From the NCBI GenBank assembly GCA_004295105.1, contig SHNC01000215.1, positions 1 to 64,000 on the forward strand: a stretch of 64,000 nucleotides of DNA. The letters run 5' to 3'. The notes beneath the pieces were generated by a model. The model did not search any database, was not told where the DNA came from, and saw only the letters and a list, made by a program, of their open reading frames with translations. Positions 44,775 through 54,402 of this stretch are shown here, piece after piece. This stretch comes from Betaproteobacteria bacterium (GTDB lineage: Bacteria > Pseudomonadota > Gammaproteobacteria > Burkholderiales > Rhodocyclaceae). Both the position numbers and the translations under genes were made by a program. How positions within the stretch are numbered: position 1 is the first letter of the stretch; each line of letters begins with the position of its first letter.

Positions 44775-47515
44775 ACGCCCGCGTACAGAACCACATCACG
44801 GGCCGCCTGTCGCTGCGCCCGCCGCAGGCCGAGTCGCTTGCCAGGCTGAAAAAATCCCTGGATGCCGCGCCCGAACTCTTGGGCCACGAGCGTGATGTCT
44901 CGGCGATTCTCTCGACGCTGAAGGCCGAGTTTCCGACACTTGCGGACTTCGAGCGCGAATTCCCCTCGCTGTGCTTCGCGCTAGCCACAGGCGTGGGCAA
45001 GACGCGCCTGATGGGCGCCTTCATCGCCTACCTGCATCTGGCGCACGGCATCAACAACTTCTTCGTGCTCGCGCCCAACCTGACGATCTACAACAAGCTC
45101 ATCACGGACTTCACGCGCAACACGCCGAAGTACGTGTTTAAGGGGATCGCCGAATTCGCGCAGCAGCCACCGCTGATCATCACCGGCGACAACTACGCTC
45201 AGACCGGCGCAGCGGTGGGTGAACAGTCGATGGGCTTCGCTCACGACGTGCGCATCAACATCTTCAATATCTCCAAGATCAACTCCGAGGTGCGCGGAGG
45301 CAAGGAGCCGCGCATCAAGCGGATGAAGGAAGTGCTGGGCGACAGCTACTTCAACCACCTGGCCAATCTGTCTGACCTGGTGCTGCTGATGGACGAATCG
45401 CACCGTTACCGGGCCAGCGCCGGGGTGCGCTCTATCAACGAGCTCCAGCCGCTATTCGGTCTGGAAGTGACGGCGACGCCGTTCGTCGAGTCCAGCCGCG
45501 GACCGGTGCTGTTCAAGAACGTGGTGATGGACTACCCGCTGGCGCGGGCGATGGAGGATGGCTTCGTCAAGGAGCCGGCCGTGGTCACCCAGCGCAACTT
45601 CGACGCCAAGGCGCACACGCCCGAAGAGATCGAGAAAACGAAATTGGAAGACGGCGTGCGGCTGCACGAGACGACCAAGGTCGAGCTGCTCACTTATGCC
45701 CGCGAGAACGGCGTCAAGCCGGTCAAGCCCTTCATGCTCGTCATCGCTCGCGATACCACGCACGCGGGGCAGCTCTTGGCGCTTCTGGAGTCGGAAGCCT
45801 TCTACGAGGGGCGCTACCAGGGGAAGGTGATTCAGGTCGATTCCAGCCGTACCGGCGCGGAAGAAGAGGAGATGATCACGCGCCTGCTGGCCGTGGAGAG
45901 CGTGGACGAGCCGACCGAGATCGTGATCCACGTCAACATGCTCAAGGAGGGCTGGGACGTGACCAACCTCTATACCATCGTTCCGCTGCGCTCGGCGAAT
46001 GCCCGCACGCTGATCGAGCAGTCCATCGGGCGCGGCCTGCGCCTGCCTTACGGCAAGCGCACGGGCGTCGCGTCGGTAGATCGTTTGAACATCGTCGCGC
46101 ACGACAAGTTCCAGGAGATCATCGACGAGGCCAACCGCGGCGACTCGCCGATTCGCCTGAAGCAGGTAATCCTCGATGCGCCGAGCGCCGACGACAAGAA
46201 GGTCAGCGTGCAGGTCGAGTCCGGGGCGGCGGCGCGTCTCGGTTTGACGGAAGCACCGGTCGTGATCACAGGGGCTTCAGCCACTGACGGCGGAGCGGAA
46301 GTCCTCGCGCCAGAACCGGTGTTCACCACGGAGGCGGAGAAGCAGGCCGCTCGCGTGGTCATGGATGTCATCGGCAAGTACGAGGTCAGACGCGATCTGG
46401 TGCCCACCAGCAGCGCGCTGCTGAAGCCTGAGGTGCAAAAGGAGATCCTGGCGGAAGTGGCGGAGCGCTTGAGGCCGCTGCAAGGCGATTTGCTGGCTGG
46501 CGTCGACGAATCAGTCCCCGCACTCGACTTGTCCGCCGTGGTGGCGAAGACCACCGAGATCGTGGTGCAGCAGACCATCGACATCCCGCGCATCGCCGTG
46601 GTGCCGACTGGCGAGGTCACGACGGGCTTCCACGCCTTCAAGCTGGATGTGAACCAGCTCCATCTTCAGCCGGGCCAGCGCGAGATCGTCGGTCAGATGC
46701 TCCGCACCAACGAGCAGTTCACACTGGCCGCCGAGGTCGGGCTCAAGGAGCAGCGTCCGGAGGACTACATCGTCCACGCGCTGGTGGATTTCGACGACGT
46801 CGACTACTTCACCCACGCCGATCTGCTCTACGACCTCGCGGGCCAGATGGTGCAACACCTGCGCGGCTATCTGTCCGAGGACGAGGCTATCAGCGTCCTC
46901 GATCGTGACCGCCGCTTGATCGCACGGGAAATCCACGCGCAGATGATGGCCCACTTCTGGGAAGAGGCGACCGAATACGAAGTGCAAGTCAGCCGCGGCT
47001 TCACAGAACTCAAGCCGTGCAACTACACAGCGACGGCGGGCCAGACGGCGCACCACTTCCGGGAGACCGTGACCGATCTCAGCCGCATTAAGCAGATGCT
47101 GTTCGGCGGCTTCGCGCATTGCCTGTACCCGCTGCAGAAGTTCGACTCGGACACCGAGCGGCGCTTCGCCATCATCCTGGAGCGCGAGGCCCTGAAATGG
47201 TTCAAGCCCGCGAAGGGGCAGTTCCAGATCTACTACAAGCTCGGCACCGAGCAGCCGGAATACATCCCCGACTTCGTGGCTGAGACGGACGCAACCATCC
47301 TCATGGTGGAGACAAAGGCACGTGCCGACATCAACACTCAGGAGGTTCAGACCAAGGCCGCTGCCGCCATGCGTTGGTGCAAGCACGCTTCCGACCACGC
47401 TTCGAGCGTCGGTACCAAGCCCTGGAAGTACCTGCTGGTGCCCCATGACGAAATCAACGAGTCGAAACGGCTCGCGGATTACCTGCGCTTTGAGGTCAAG
47501 ACGCAATTGAGTTGA
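44771..47515 (+). CDS. Type III-like restriction endonuclease subunit (Res)
   Basis: A 914-residue helicase-nuclease. Motor motifs are LATGVGKTRLMGA (about 72), LLMDESHRYRA (about 206), LEVTATPF and, in the second lobe, HVNMLKEGWDV and EQSIGRGLRLPYG. A PD-(D/E)xK nuclease core is seen near the C terminus: EYIPDFVAETDATILMVETKA (about 830-850). It should pair with the Mod protein to cut unmodified DNA. Translation is coupled to RhuM. Confidence 0.9.
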   Translation: MNARVQNHITGRLSLRPPQAESLARLKKSLDAAPELLGHERDVSAILSTLKAEFPTLADFEREFPSLCFALATGVGKTRLMGAFIAYLHLAHGINNFFVLAPNLTIYNKLITDFTRNTPKYVFKGIAEFAQQPPLIITGDNYAQTGAAVGEQSMGFAHDVRINIFNISKINSEVRGGKEPRIKRMKEVLGDSYFNHLANLSDLVLLMDESHRYRASAGVRSINELQPLFGLEVTATPFVESSRGPVLFKNVVMDYPLARAMEDGFVKEPAVVTQRNFDAKAHTPEEIEKTKLEDGVRLHETTKVELLTYARENGVKPVKPFMLVIARDTTHAGQLLALLESEAFYEGRYQGKVIQVDSSRTGAEEEEMITRLLAVESVDEPTEIVIHVNMLKEGWDVTNLYTIVPLRSANARTLIEQSIGRGLRLPYGKRTGVASVDRLNIVAHDKFQEIIDEANRGDSPIRLKQVILDAPSADDKKVSVQVESGAAARLGLTEAPVVITGASATDGGAEVLAPEPVFTTEAEKQAARVVMDVIGKYEVRRDLVPTSSALLKPEVQKEILAEVAERLRPLQGDLLAGVDESVPALDLSAVVAKTTEIVVQQTIDIPRIAVVPTGEVTTGFHAFKLDVNQLHLQPGQREIVGQMLRTNEQFTLAAEVGLKEQRPEDYIVHALVDFDDVDYFTHADLLYDLAGQMVQHLRGYLSEDEAISVLDRDRRLIAREIHAQMMAHFWEEATEYEVQVSRGFTELKPCNYTATAGQTAHHFRETVTDLSRIKQMLFGGFAHCLYPLQKFDSDTERRFAIILEREALKWFKPAKGQFQIYYKLGTEQPEYIPDFVAETDATILMVETKARADINTQEVQTKAAAAMRWCKHASDHASSVGTKPWKYLLVPHDEINESKRLADYLRFEVKTQLS

Positions 47516-47620
47516 CCTCGACCGACCTCGGTGAGCAAGAGCGATTCCGGCAAGGCACCCAGGCGGCGGGAAATCGCCGCTTCACCGGCTTGATGAACCG
47601 GCAGGGAAGAGGAACAAGAA

Positions 47621-50248
47621 ATGCAGAAGCCCGCCGCACCGCAGAAGACCGTCCTGGAGACGATTCTGGACTGGTCAAAGGATCGTCCACTCTGGCAGCG
47701 TGACGCCCTGCGCCGCATCATCGCAAACGGCCGTCTGACGGACACCGATATCGGCGAACTCGTGGACCTTTGCAAACAGGGCAAAGGCGCACCCGTTGGC
47801 GCGCTGAAAGCGGTACCGCTGGAGAAGGCCCACCTTCCGGCCAACCCCGGTCAGACCGCAGCGGCATCGCTTCTGTCGATCGCCGACGTGACCGGCGTGA
47901 ACAACCTCGCCGCCGGCCAGACCCTCGGCTTCGAGCCGAATGGAATCACGATCATCTACGGCGACAACGGTGCGGGCAAGTCCGGCTACGCACGCATCCT
48001 GAAGCGCGCATGTCGTGCAAGGCATGCCGGAAAGATCGAGCCCAATGTGTATGCCGATCAACCCCCGCAGCGCGTCAGCGCGAACATCGCGTACGCGGTC
48101 GGCGGTGTGCCGCAGCCGGTGGAACAGTGGCAGAACGGCGCAAATCCGCATGCAACGCTGTCTGCAGTGAGCGTGTTCGATAGCGACTGCGCCTCAGTGC
48201 ATATCCGCGAGAAGAACGAAGTTGCATTCCGGCCCTTTGGTCTGGACGTACCGGATGAGCTTGCTGCAGCCTGTCAGGCGGTGAAGGATGCCCTCGCAGC
48301 TGAGCAGAAGCAGCTTGAGAAGGCCCGCAATCCGATCTTTGCGGCGCCGACCTGGAAGGCCACCACGGCCGTGGGGAAGGCGATTGCCGCGCTGAATGCC
48401 AACACAGACGCAAAGAAGATCGAAGCCCTGGCGGCGCTCTCGGCAGACGAAAGCGCCCGACTTGAGCGTCTGCGGGAAGACCTGTCGAAGAATCCGACCA
48501 AGGCTGCGGCGGAACAGACCGTCAAAGCCGACAACGTCATGCGGCTGATTACCGCGGTCAACAGCGTTGCAGCCAGAACCACCGATAAGGAGTTGCTGGA
48601 AGCCGCTACCCTCGCCAAGGACGCACGATCGAAACGGGACGCTGCACGTCTTGCCGCGGACAAGGCCTTCACGGGCGAACCCCTTGCCGGCGTCGGCGGC
48701 GAGACGTGGCGGGCGCTTTGGGATTCCGCCCGACGCTACTCGACGGAGATCGCATACCCCAGCCAACCGTTCCCGCCGTCGGCCGAAGACGCGCATTGCA
48801 TGCTTTGCCAGCAGCCATTGGAAGCTGAGGCACGTGCACGGATGGCACGCTTCGAGGATTTCATCCAGAAGGACACGGAACAGTTGGCACGCGAGGCGGA
48901 GAAGGCAGCTCAGACCGCACGTCAGACCATAGCTGCCGGGGTAATCGGCACGCGGACAGTAAAGGCCAGTCTTGACGAGCTGGGCCTCCAGAATCAGGAG
49001 CTGCGGCGGCAAACGCGCCGCTTCATCGCCGCAGCCCGGCTGCGGCGCCACGTGCTGCTCAAAGCTTTGGGCGGAAACGGCGAGGTACAGCTTCCGCCCG
49101 TTCCACTGTCGCCGCTGCCCGATCTCGGCCAGCTTCAGGGCACGATCCGCAGCTACGCCGCCGATCTGCGCAAGTCCGCTGACGCGGATGAACGCAAGAA
49201 GCTCGAAGCCGATTTCGCCGAGCTGAGCGACCGGTCGCTGCTCGCCGGCATGCTGCAGGTCGTCACTGGCGAAATCCAGCGGCTAAAGACCATCCGGTTT
49301 CTGAGCGAGTGTGCGGGCGAAACGGCGACGAACACCATCACCAGGATGGGCAATGACATTGCCGACACCGTGATTACGCCTCGGCTGCGCGACAGATTTC
49401 AGGAAGAGATCGTCAGGCTTGCGGCCTCGAAGGTTCGCGTCGAAATCGTGCGCTCCGGCGGTAAGTACGGTTCACCACAGTATCAGGTGCGCCTCTTCGC
49501 CAAGCCGGATGCCAAGGTCCACGAAATCCTGAGCGAAGGGGAAAAGACCTGCGTGGCGCTGGCCGCCTTCATGACCGAGCTTGCCACCGCGATGCACCGG
49601 TCTGCTCTGGTCTTCGATGACCCGGTGTCCTCGTTGGACCATCGCTGGCGCGGGCAGGTGGCCAAGCGGCTCGTGGAAGAAGCGGAGAACCGTCAAGTCA
49701 TCGTCTTCACGCATGATCTGGTGTTAGTGAACGATCTGAATGACCACGCGACGAAGACCGGGCGGGCAGTGCGGCTCACGACGCTCAGTCGTGGCGCCGC
49801 GGGAGCCGGTATGGTGGCCGACGGCCTGCCCTGGAAGGCCCAGAGCGTCGAAGATCGCATCGACAAGCTGGAGAAGGCGGCACGTGCGGCAAAGCTGCTG
49901 CATGACAACAACCAGGAAGACGAGTACGCGGTCGAGGTGGCAAAGCTCTACAACTCGCTGCGCGCCACATGGGAGCGCGGCCTGGAGGACATCGCTTTCG
50001 TCCGCGTCATTCAACGCCACAGGGACTACATCAACGCCAAGGACCTGAAGAAGGTCAGTGCGCTCACCGAGGCTGACTGCGATGCTTTCGCCGCCGGATT
50101 CAAGAAGTGCTGCGACATTGTTGACGCACACGATCCATCCAGCGGTAGGAATGCCGCGCCGCCGCCACCCACTGATCTCTTTCAGGACATACAGGCTTTG
50201 AAGGACTGGGCCGCATCTCTGCGAGGCAGGCAGAAGAAGATTGCTTGA
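47621..50248 (+). CDS. RloC/PrrC-like SMC-type AAA ATPase
   Basis: An 875-residue ABC/SMC-like ATPase. Walker A is IIYGDNGAGKSGYARI (about 111-126), a zinc-hook-like CMLC lies near residue 393 within a coiled coil, the signature is LSEGEKTCVALA (about 635) and Walker B is LVFDDPVSSLDH (about 661). Beyond the ATPase, RATWE followed by a later His-Asp pair resembles the Arg-x3-Glu...His set of anticodon nucleases in RloC and PrrC. Such proteins guard restriction systems against phage inhibitors. Nuclease activity is inferred only. Confidence 0.8.
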   Translation: MQKPAAPQKTVLETILDWSKDRPLWQRDALRRIIANGRLTDTDIGELVDLCKQGKGAPVGALKAVPLEKAHLPANPGQTAAASLLSIADVTGVNNLAAGQTLGFEPNGITIIYGDNGAGKSGYARILKRACRARHAGKIEPNVYADQPPQRVSANIAYAVGGVPQPVEQWQNGANPHATLSAVSVFDSDCASVHIREKNEVAFRPFGLDVPDELAAACQAVKDALAAEQKQLEKARNPIFAAPTWKATTAVGKAIAALNANTDAKKIEALAALSADESARLERLREDLSKNPTKAAAEQTVKADNVMRLITAVNSVAARTTDKELLEAATLAKDARSKRDAARLAADKAFTGEPLAGVGGETWRALWDSARRYSTEIAYPSQPFPPSAEDAHCMLCQQPLEAEARARMARFEDFIQKDTEQLAREAEKAAQTARQTIAAGVIGTRTVKASLDELGLQNQELRRQTRRFIAAARLRRHVLLKALGGNGEVQLPPVPLSPLPDLGQLQGTIRSYAADLRKSADADERKKLEADFAELSDRSLLAGMLQVVTGEIQRLKTIRFLSECAGETATNTITRMGNDIADTVITPRLRDRFQEEIVRLAASKVRVEIVRSGGKYGSPQYQVRLFAKPDAKVHEILSEGEKTCVALAAFMTELATAMHRSALVFDDPVSSLDHRWRGQVAKRLVEEAENRQVIVFTHDLVLVNDLNDHATKTGRAVRLTTLSRGAAGAGMVADGLPWKAQSVEDRIDKLEKAARAAKLLHDNNQEDEYAVEVAKLYNSLRATWERGLEDIAFVRVIQRHRDYINAKDLKKVSALTEADCDAFAAGFKKCCDIVDAHDPSSGRNAAPPPPTDLFQDIQALKDWAASLRGRQKKIA

Positions 50249-50340
50249 AACGTATTCGTTCATGCCAATGCTGGCGTACTTGACGAAGCAGATAACCGAA
50301 AACTATGGCATCGCTCATCTGACTTGGCGCAGGGCTGCAG

Positions 50341-51090
50341 CTACAGGTACTTCTTGAACGTCGCCGCCGCAATGCACACGGCCACCCCGAGCAGCACCGC
50401 GCTGGGCAGCAGGATTAGCAGCGGGTTCACGCTGACCGGCAGTGCCAGGTATGTCACCCACGGCAGCACGGCTAGCGGCATCAGGCTGGCCCGGGCGCGG
50501 TGATAAATGAACCCCGACTCGCGTCCCGCGCCGAAGCGGCGGATGTCTCGGCGCACCAATCCGTCCACCAACCCGACGAAGGCGGCCATCAGGAACAGCG
50601 GCAGGGTCAGGCACAGCACCAGCAGCCGCACGAGGAAGACCAGCGTCGTGTAGGCCGCAGCGATCAGGTAGCGCTCCAGATGCACGTGGACCAGACCCAG
50701 GTAGTAGCGGAAATCCTTGGTCGGGCGATGGCTGCCGGCGCTGGCCTGCACCGAGGCGTCGCGCATCCAGTCCAGCAGACCGCTTTTCACGAACAGCCAG
50801 TCGTAGCCCTGCTCCACCAGCCTGTGCGCGGTGCGCCCTGGCTCCTGCACCAGCGCGCTGCGCGTGAAATGCGTGGAGAGCTGATCCAGCTCGTAGTGCA
50901 GCATGCCCTGCGCATGGCGCCAGCCCTGCTCGGGCCAGAAGAAGTGCATGCCGACGCATTCGATCAGGATGCACAGCAGCAGCGCGCCGCAGAGCACGCC
51001 GAAGAAGCGGAACGGCAACGTGATGATGCCGGCAATCAGACCCTGCTGGCGTTGCTGCTGGCGCTGGGCCGCGACGGCCGGATCGCTCAT
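50341..51090 (-). CDS. ICE membrane protein, PFL_4697 family (TIGR03747)
   Basis: A 249-residue inner-membrane protein with four or five hydrophobic segments (about 17-45, 143-180, 200-245) and the family segment ESGFIYHRARASLMPLAVLPWV. It normally stands beside the TraD gene, and here its start overlaps the TraD stop by four bases. The product may help the coupling protein dock. Cargo module 2 ends about 90 bases downstream. Confidence 0.87.
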   Translation of the reverse strand: MSDPAVAAQRQQQRQQGLIAGIITLPFRFFGVLCGALLLCILIECVGMHFFWPEQGWRHAQGMLHYELDQLSTHFTRSALVQEPGRTAHRLVEQGYDWLFVKSGLLDWMRDASVQASAGSHRPTKDFRYYLGLVHVHLERYLIAAAYTTLVFLVRLLVLCLTLPLFLMAAFVGLVDGLVRRDIRRFGAGRESGFIYHRARASLMPLAVLPWVTYLALPVSVNPLLILLPSAVLLGVAVCIAAATFKKYL

Positions 51091-53243
51091 GCTTCGGCCT
51101 CTTCAGTGGCGGCCATCTGCTTGAAGTCGTCCAGCAGGTCGTCGGGCAGCGCCTCGTCCTGCAGGCCGGGGATGCCTTGGTTCTCCCACCAGTCGCCCGC
51201 CTCGACGTAGTGCTGCCGCATGTAGCCGGCCAGCTCCTGCAGATCCTTCGGCATGGCTTCGTCGGGGTCGGGTGCCGGCAGCGGCATGCGGATTTTCCAG
51301 AGGTTGCCGCCCTCGATCAGCGCGAAGCACTGCCCCTTGGGCAGCGCCACCACATGCGCCGGCTCGATCAGTGGCACGCTGTTGCTGCTGATGCGGTCCT
51401 GGGTGTCGGACGTGAACGCAGTGTTGCCGTGCGGGTCGGAGCTGTCGGTGGCGCCGCTCATCAGCGCCGTGGCGTACACCTCGACCTTGGGCAGTTGTCG
51501 CGTCAGCAGCTCGGCGGTGGCGGTCTCGCGCACGCGCAGCATGAACAGATTGTTGAAGTTGCCAACCACCTGGCCGGCCTTGGCACGGTTGCCGATACGC
51601 GCCTCGATGTCGCTCAGGGTCTGCGTGTAGGCCGTCACCTGCACGCCGGCACCGCCGCCCTTGTTGACCATCGGAATGAACTCGTCGCCCATGAGTTCAT
51701 TGAATTCGTCGGCGTGGACGTTGATCGGAATCCTGGCGCCCACCGCGGCGCCGGGTAGCCCGTCGTCGATGCCGAACTTGTAGATGTGGCCAGCGACCGA
51801 GACCAGGTCGCTGAACATCGAGTTGCCCACCGCCGCCGCGACTTCGGCGTCGGACAGCGCATCCAGCCCCACGTAGACCACCGCGCGTTTGCGGATGACC
51901 TGCATCCAGTCGAAGATCGGCCGCGGGTCGGACAGGTCGGAATAGTTCGGTGCCAGCAGTTGCGCGATCTTGCCGGTGGTGAGCTTCTCCAGCAGCGGCA
52001 GCAGCGAAGCGACGATCTTGTCGAAGTAGGTCCGGTCGTAGCGCACGGCGCTGCGCAGGCCGTCGAGCACCGGGTCATAGATGCGCACTTGGGACAGGTA
52101 CTGTTCGAGGGCCACCACGCGCTTCTCGCGCCCGATCATGTTGCGCGGGATGTTCCTTTCGTTCAGCCGGGCTTCGAGCTGGACGATGACCTCCCAGGCC
52201 TTTGGTTCATTCCGGGCGAAGTAGTGCTGGGCGTATTCGATGAACAGCGCGTCGATGTTGATGACGTGGCGCTGGATCAGCAGGTAGTCCGGCCGCTGCC
52301 CCAGCTCGACCAGGGCGCGCGCGATGATGTTGACGAAGCGCCAGGCGAATTCGCGGAACGCGGCGCTGTTGCCTTCGCCCGAGAGCTGTCCGGCGATGCG
52401 CGTAGCCACCTCGGAGATCCGCCCGAACCGGCCCACGGCGTTGTAGCGCGCCGAGATGTCCGGCCAGCCCAGATGGAACACGTAGAACTCGCCTTCGCGC
52501 CCCGCGCGCTTGGCCTCGACATACATACGCTTCAACAGGTCGGCATCGCCCTTGGGGTCGAAGACGATCACCACCTCGTGCTCGCCGTTGACCTTGCGGC
52601 GGATGTCCTGGGTGATGAACAGTTCGGCCAGCCGGGTCTTGCCCACGCGCGTGGTGCCCAGCACCAGGGTATGGCCGACGCGCTCGCCCAGCGGCAGGGT
52701 AACGTCAACCTCAGCCGGCTCGATGCCATGCAGGCGCGGCATTCCGCCGACCGGCGGCAGCGGCCGCGCCGGGTTGAGCGGGCTGTCCCAGGCCAGCGCG
52801 CGCGCCAGCATCGAGACGGGAAACGGCGCGAACTCGAGGCGTTCCTCCAGCCGCCGGGCGGCCCGGTAGATCGCCGTCGGCTCGACATAGCGGCGGAACT
52901 CCGGCCGGTAGGTCTGCATCAGCCGGTGCGTGTGTCGCTGCTCCCAGCGAAAGCCCCGGCCGACGAATAGCCGTTGCTGACTCACCGGCACGTCGCGGCT
53001 GGTCATCACGTAGCGCGGCAGGCGGCGGATGTTGCGGCGATAGCGCAGGATCGCCCAGGCATCGCGCAGGCGAACCGCACCGAAGATCAGGAAAGCCAGC
53101 GCCGAGCCCAGGCCGAGCAGCGGGTTCAGCGCGAGCGACCACGGCGCCACCAGGCACAGGATCGCGGCACCGATGCAGACGGCCACAGTGTAAAGCTCCA
53201 CTGCGGGCCGCAGCAGAACCTCGACCGCGTGCGATTGAGCCAT
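51087..53243 (-). CDS. traD: Type IV coupling protein TraD (TIGR03743, SXT/TOL subfamily)
   Basis: A 718-residue coupling ATPase that brings the relaxase-DNA complex to the channel. Two N-terminal membrane helices (about 18-60) precede the motor domain: Walker A LVLGTTRVGKTRLAE at about residue 193 and FDPKGDAD as Walker B-like element; late motifs include DEFNELMGDEFIPMVNKGGGAG. It is followed by PFL_4697 and preceded by PFL_4695, the usual order. Confidence 0.92.
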   Translation of the reverse strand: MAQSHAVEVLLRPAVELYTVAVCIGAAILCLVAPWSLALNPLLGLGSALAFLIFGAVRLRDAWAILRYRRNIRRLPRYVMTSRDVPVSQQRLFVGRGFRWEQRHTHRLMQTYRPEFRRYVEPTAIYRAARRLEERLEFAPFPVSMLARALAWDSPLNPARPLPPVGGMPRLHGIEPAEVDVTLPLGERVGHTLVLGTTRVGKTRLAELFITQDIRRKVNGEHEVVIVFDPKGDADLLKRMYVEAKRAGREGEFYVFHLGWPDISARYNAVGRFGRISEVATRIAGQLSGEGNSAAFREFAWRFVNIIARALVELGQRPDYLLIQRHVINIDALFIEYAQHYFARNEPKAWEVIVQLEARLNERNIPRNMIGREKRVVALEQYLSQVRIYDPVLDGLRSAVRYDRTYFDKIVASLLPLLEKLTTGKIAQLLAPNYSDLSDPRPIFDWMQVIRKRAVVYVGLDALSDAEVAAAVGNSMFSDLVSVAGHIYKFGIDDGLPGAAVGARIPINVHADEFNELMGDEFIPMVNKGGGAGVQVTAYTQTLSDIEARIGNRAKAGQVVGNFNNLFMLRVRETATAELLTRQLPKVEVYATALMSGATDSSDPHGNTAFTSDTQDRISSNSVPLIEPAHVVALPKGQCFALIEGGNLWKIRMPLPAPDPDEAMPKDLQELAGYMRQHYVEAGDWWENQGIPGLQDEALPDDLLDDFKQMAATEEAEA

Positions 53244-53251
53244 TTGCGCAC

Positions 53252-53785
53252 CTACTGCTCGACGCCGGTGGACGTGATGAGCACGGGGTAGTGGCGCAGG
53301 CCCAGGCGCTGGGCCAGATCGTCGCCGGAGACCGGTGAGAGGGTCAGGCCGGGAGCTAGGCGGCGCAGCTCTGCGAGTGCCGCCGCCGATTCCACGTTGA
53401 CCACCAGGCCCGCGGCCTGCAGCTCTTGCAGCGCCGCCTGCCGCTGCCGTAGCCAGGCGCGCGACCGCTCGTCGTCACCGACCAGGAACAGGGCCGTCAA
53501 GCCGGGCGCCCGGATGACGCGGCGCTGTACCTCGCCCGGCGACAGTTGCGTCGAGCGCACCGGCAGCATGGCGGCTTCGGCGTCGGCGGCGTTGCCTACG
53601 CGAGGGGCTGGCATCGGGGCCGGCGATGTGGCGTGTTCCGGCTGGGGATCCAGGGATTGGTAGTACGGCAGCGCGGAGGCACCGCCACGGTCTTCGACGA
53701 CGATCAGCGGCGCGGAGGCGGTCTGGGCGAAGACGGTGGTCGCAGACAGCAGCCCGATGGCGGCGAGGCGGATGATGTGGTTCAT
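53252..53785 (-). CDS. ICE protein, PFL_4695 family (TIGR03765)
   Basis: A 177-residue exported protein with a signal (AAIGLLSATTVFAQ-T), LIVVEDRGGASALPYYQSL at the mature N terminus and a thioredoxin-like-looking C-terminal half ending GLRHYPVLITSTGVEQ. The family is restricted to this type of conjugation locus and has no proven function. Its start overlaps the transglycosylase gene stop by four bases. Confidence 0.86.
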   Translation of the reverse strand: MNHIIRLAAIGLLSATTVFAQTASAPLIVVEDRGGASALPYYQSLDPQPEHATSPAPMPAPRVGNAADAEAAMLPVRSTQLSPGEVQRRVIRAPGLTALFLVGDDERSRAWLRQRQAALQELQAAGLVVNVESAAALAELRRLAPGLTLSPVSGDDLAQRLGLRHYPVLITSTGVEQ

Positions 53786-54402
53786 GGCGTGGCGGCCTGG
53801 AGGGTCGGAGCGGGAACGCCGGGGTCGAGCACGCGGGTCAAGTGCCGATGCACACTGCGCCGGTAGCGCGCCGCGGGTGCCCCGCCGGCGGGTCGGTGGT
53901 AGCGGCCGATGGCGAGCAGCCAGTCATCGCCCGGCGTGTACTGTTCGCGCAGGATTTCCGCAGCGATGGCGAGGTTGCGGTATGGGTCCAGCAATTCGCA
54001 GGGCTGCGTGTAGCGCTGCGTGTGGTAACCGAGATTGACCTGGCCGAGGCCGGCGTCGAGGCGCTTGGCCGGTGTGTGGGCGAGCGCCCGGCGCAGCCCC
54101 GCGCAGGCCTCGGCGTGGGTAGCGTAGCGCTGCGGCTTGCCGGCGACGTTGAGCGTCCACGGCCAGGGGATCAGGCGCCCGCGCAGCGTGGCGCCGCTCT
54201 CCTGCAAGGCCACCGCGTACAGTACCGCCGCCGGCACGTCTGCACGATGCGCCGCCAGTTGATAGGCCGGCGGTGGCACCTCACGCGCCAGCGCAGCCAA
54301 CGACCAGCCCCCGGTCGCGAGCAGAAGCAAGGCGCTGACGAAGCGGATGGCGACGCCGGATAGCCGACGCTCCCGGCCTGAAGTCCCTATTGCCGCAGCC
54401 AT
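53782..54402 (-). CDS. Lytic transglycosylase of the conjugation system
   Basis: A 206-residue SLT-type enzyme with an N-terminal membrane or signal segment (FVSALLLLATGGWSLAALA). The catalytic Glu is likely in LYAVALQESGATLRG, and GLGQVNLGYH and ILREQYTPGDDWLLAIGRYH are typical later motifs. It opens peptidoglycan so that the channel can be built. The ATG at 54402 overlaps the end of the upstream gene by 16 bases. Confidence 0.88.
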   Translation of the reverse strand: MAAAIGTSGRERRLSGVAIRFVSALLLLATGGWSLAALAREVPPPAYQLAAHRADVPAAVLYAVALQESGATLRGRLIPWPWTLNVAGKPQRYATHAEACAGLRRALAHTPAKRLDAGLGQVNLGYHTQRYTQPCELLDPYRNLAIAAEILREQYTPGDDWLLAIGRYHRPAGGAPAARYRRSVHRHLTRVLDPGVPAPTLQAATP

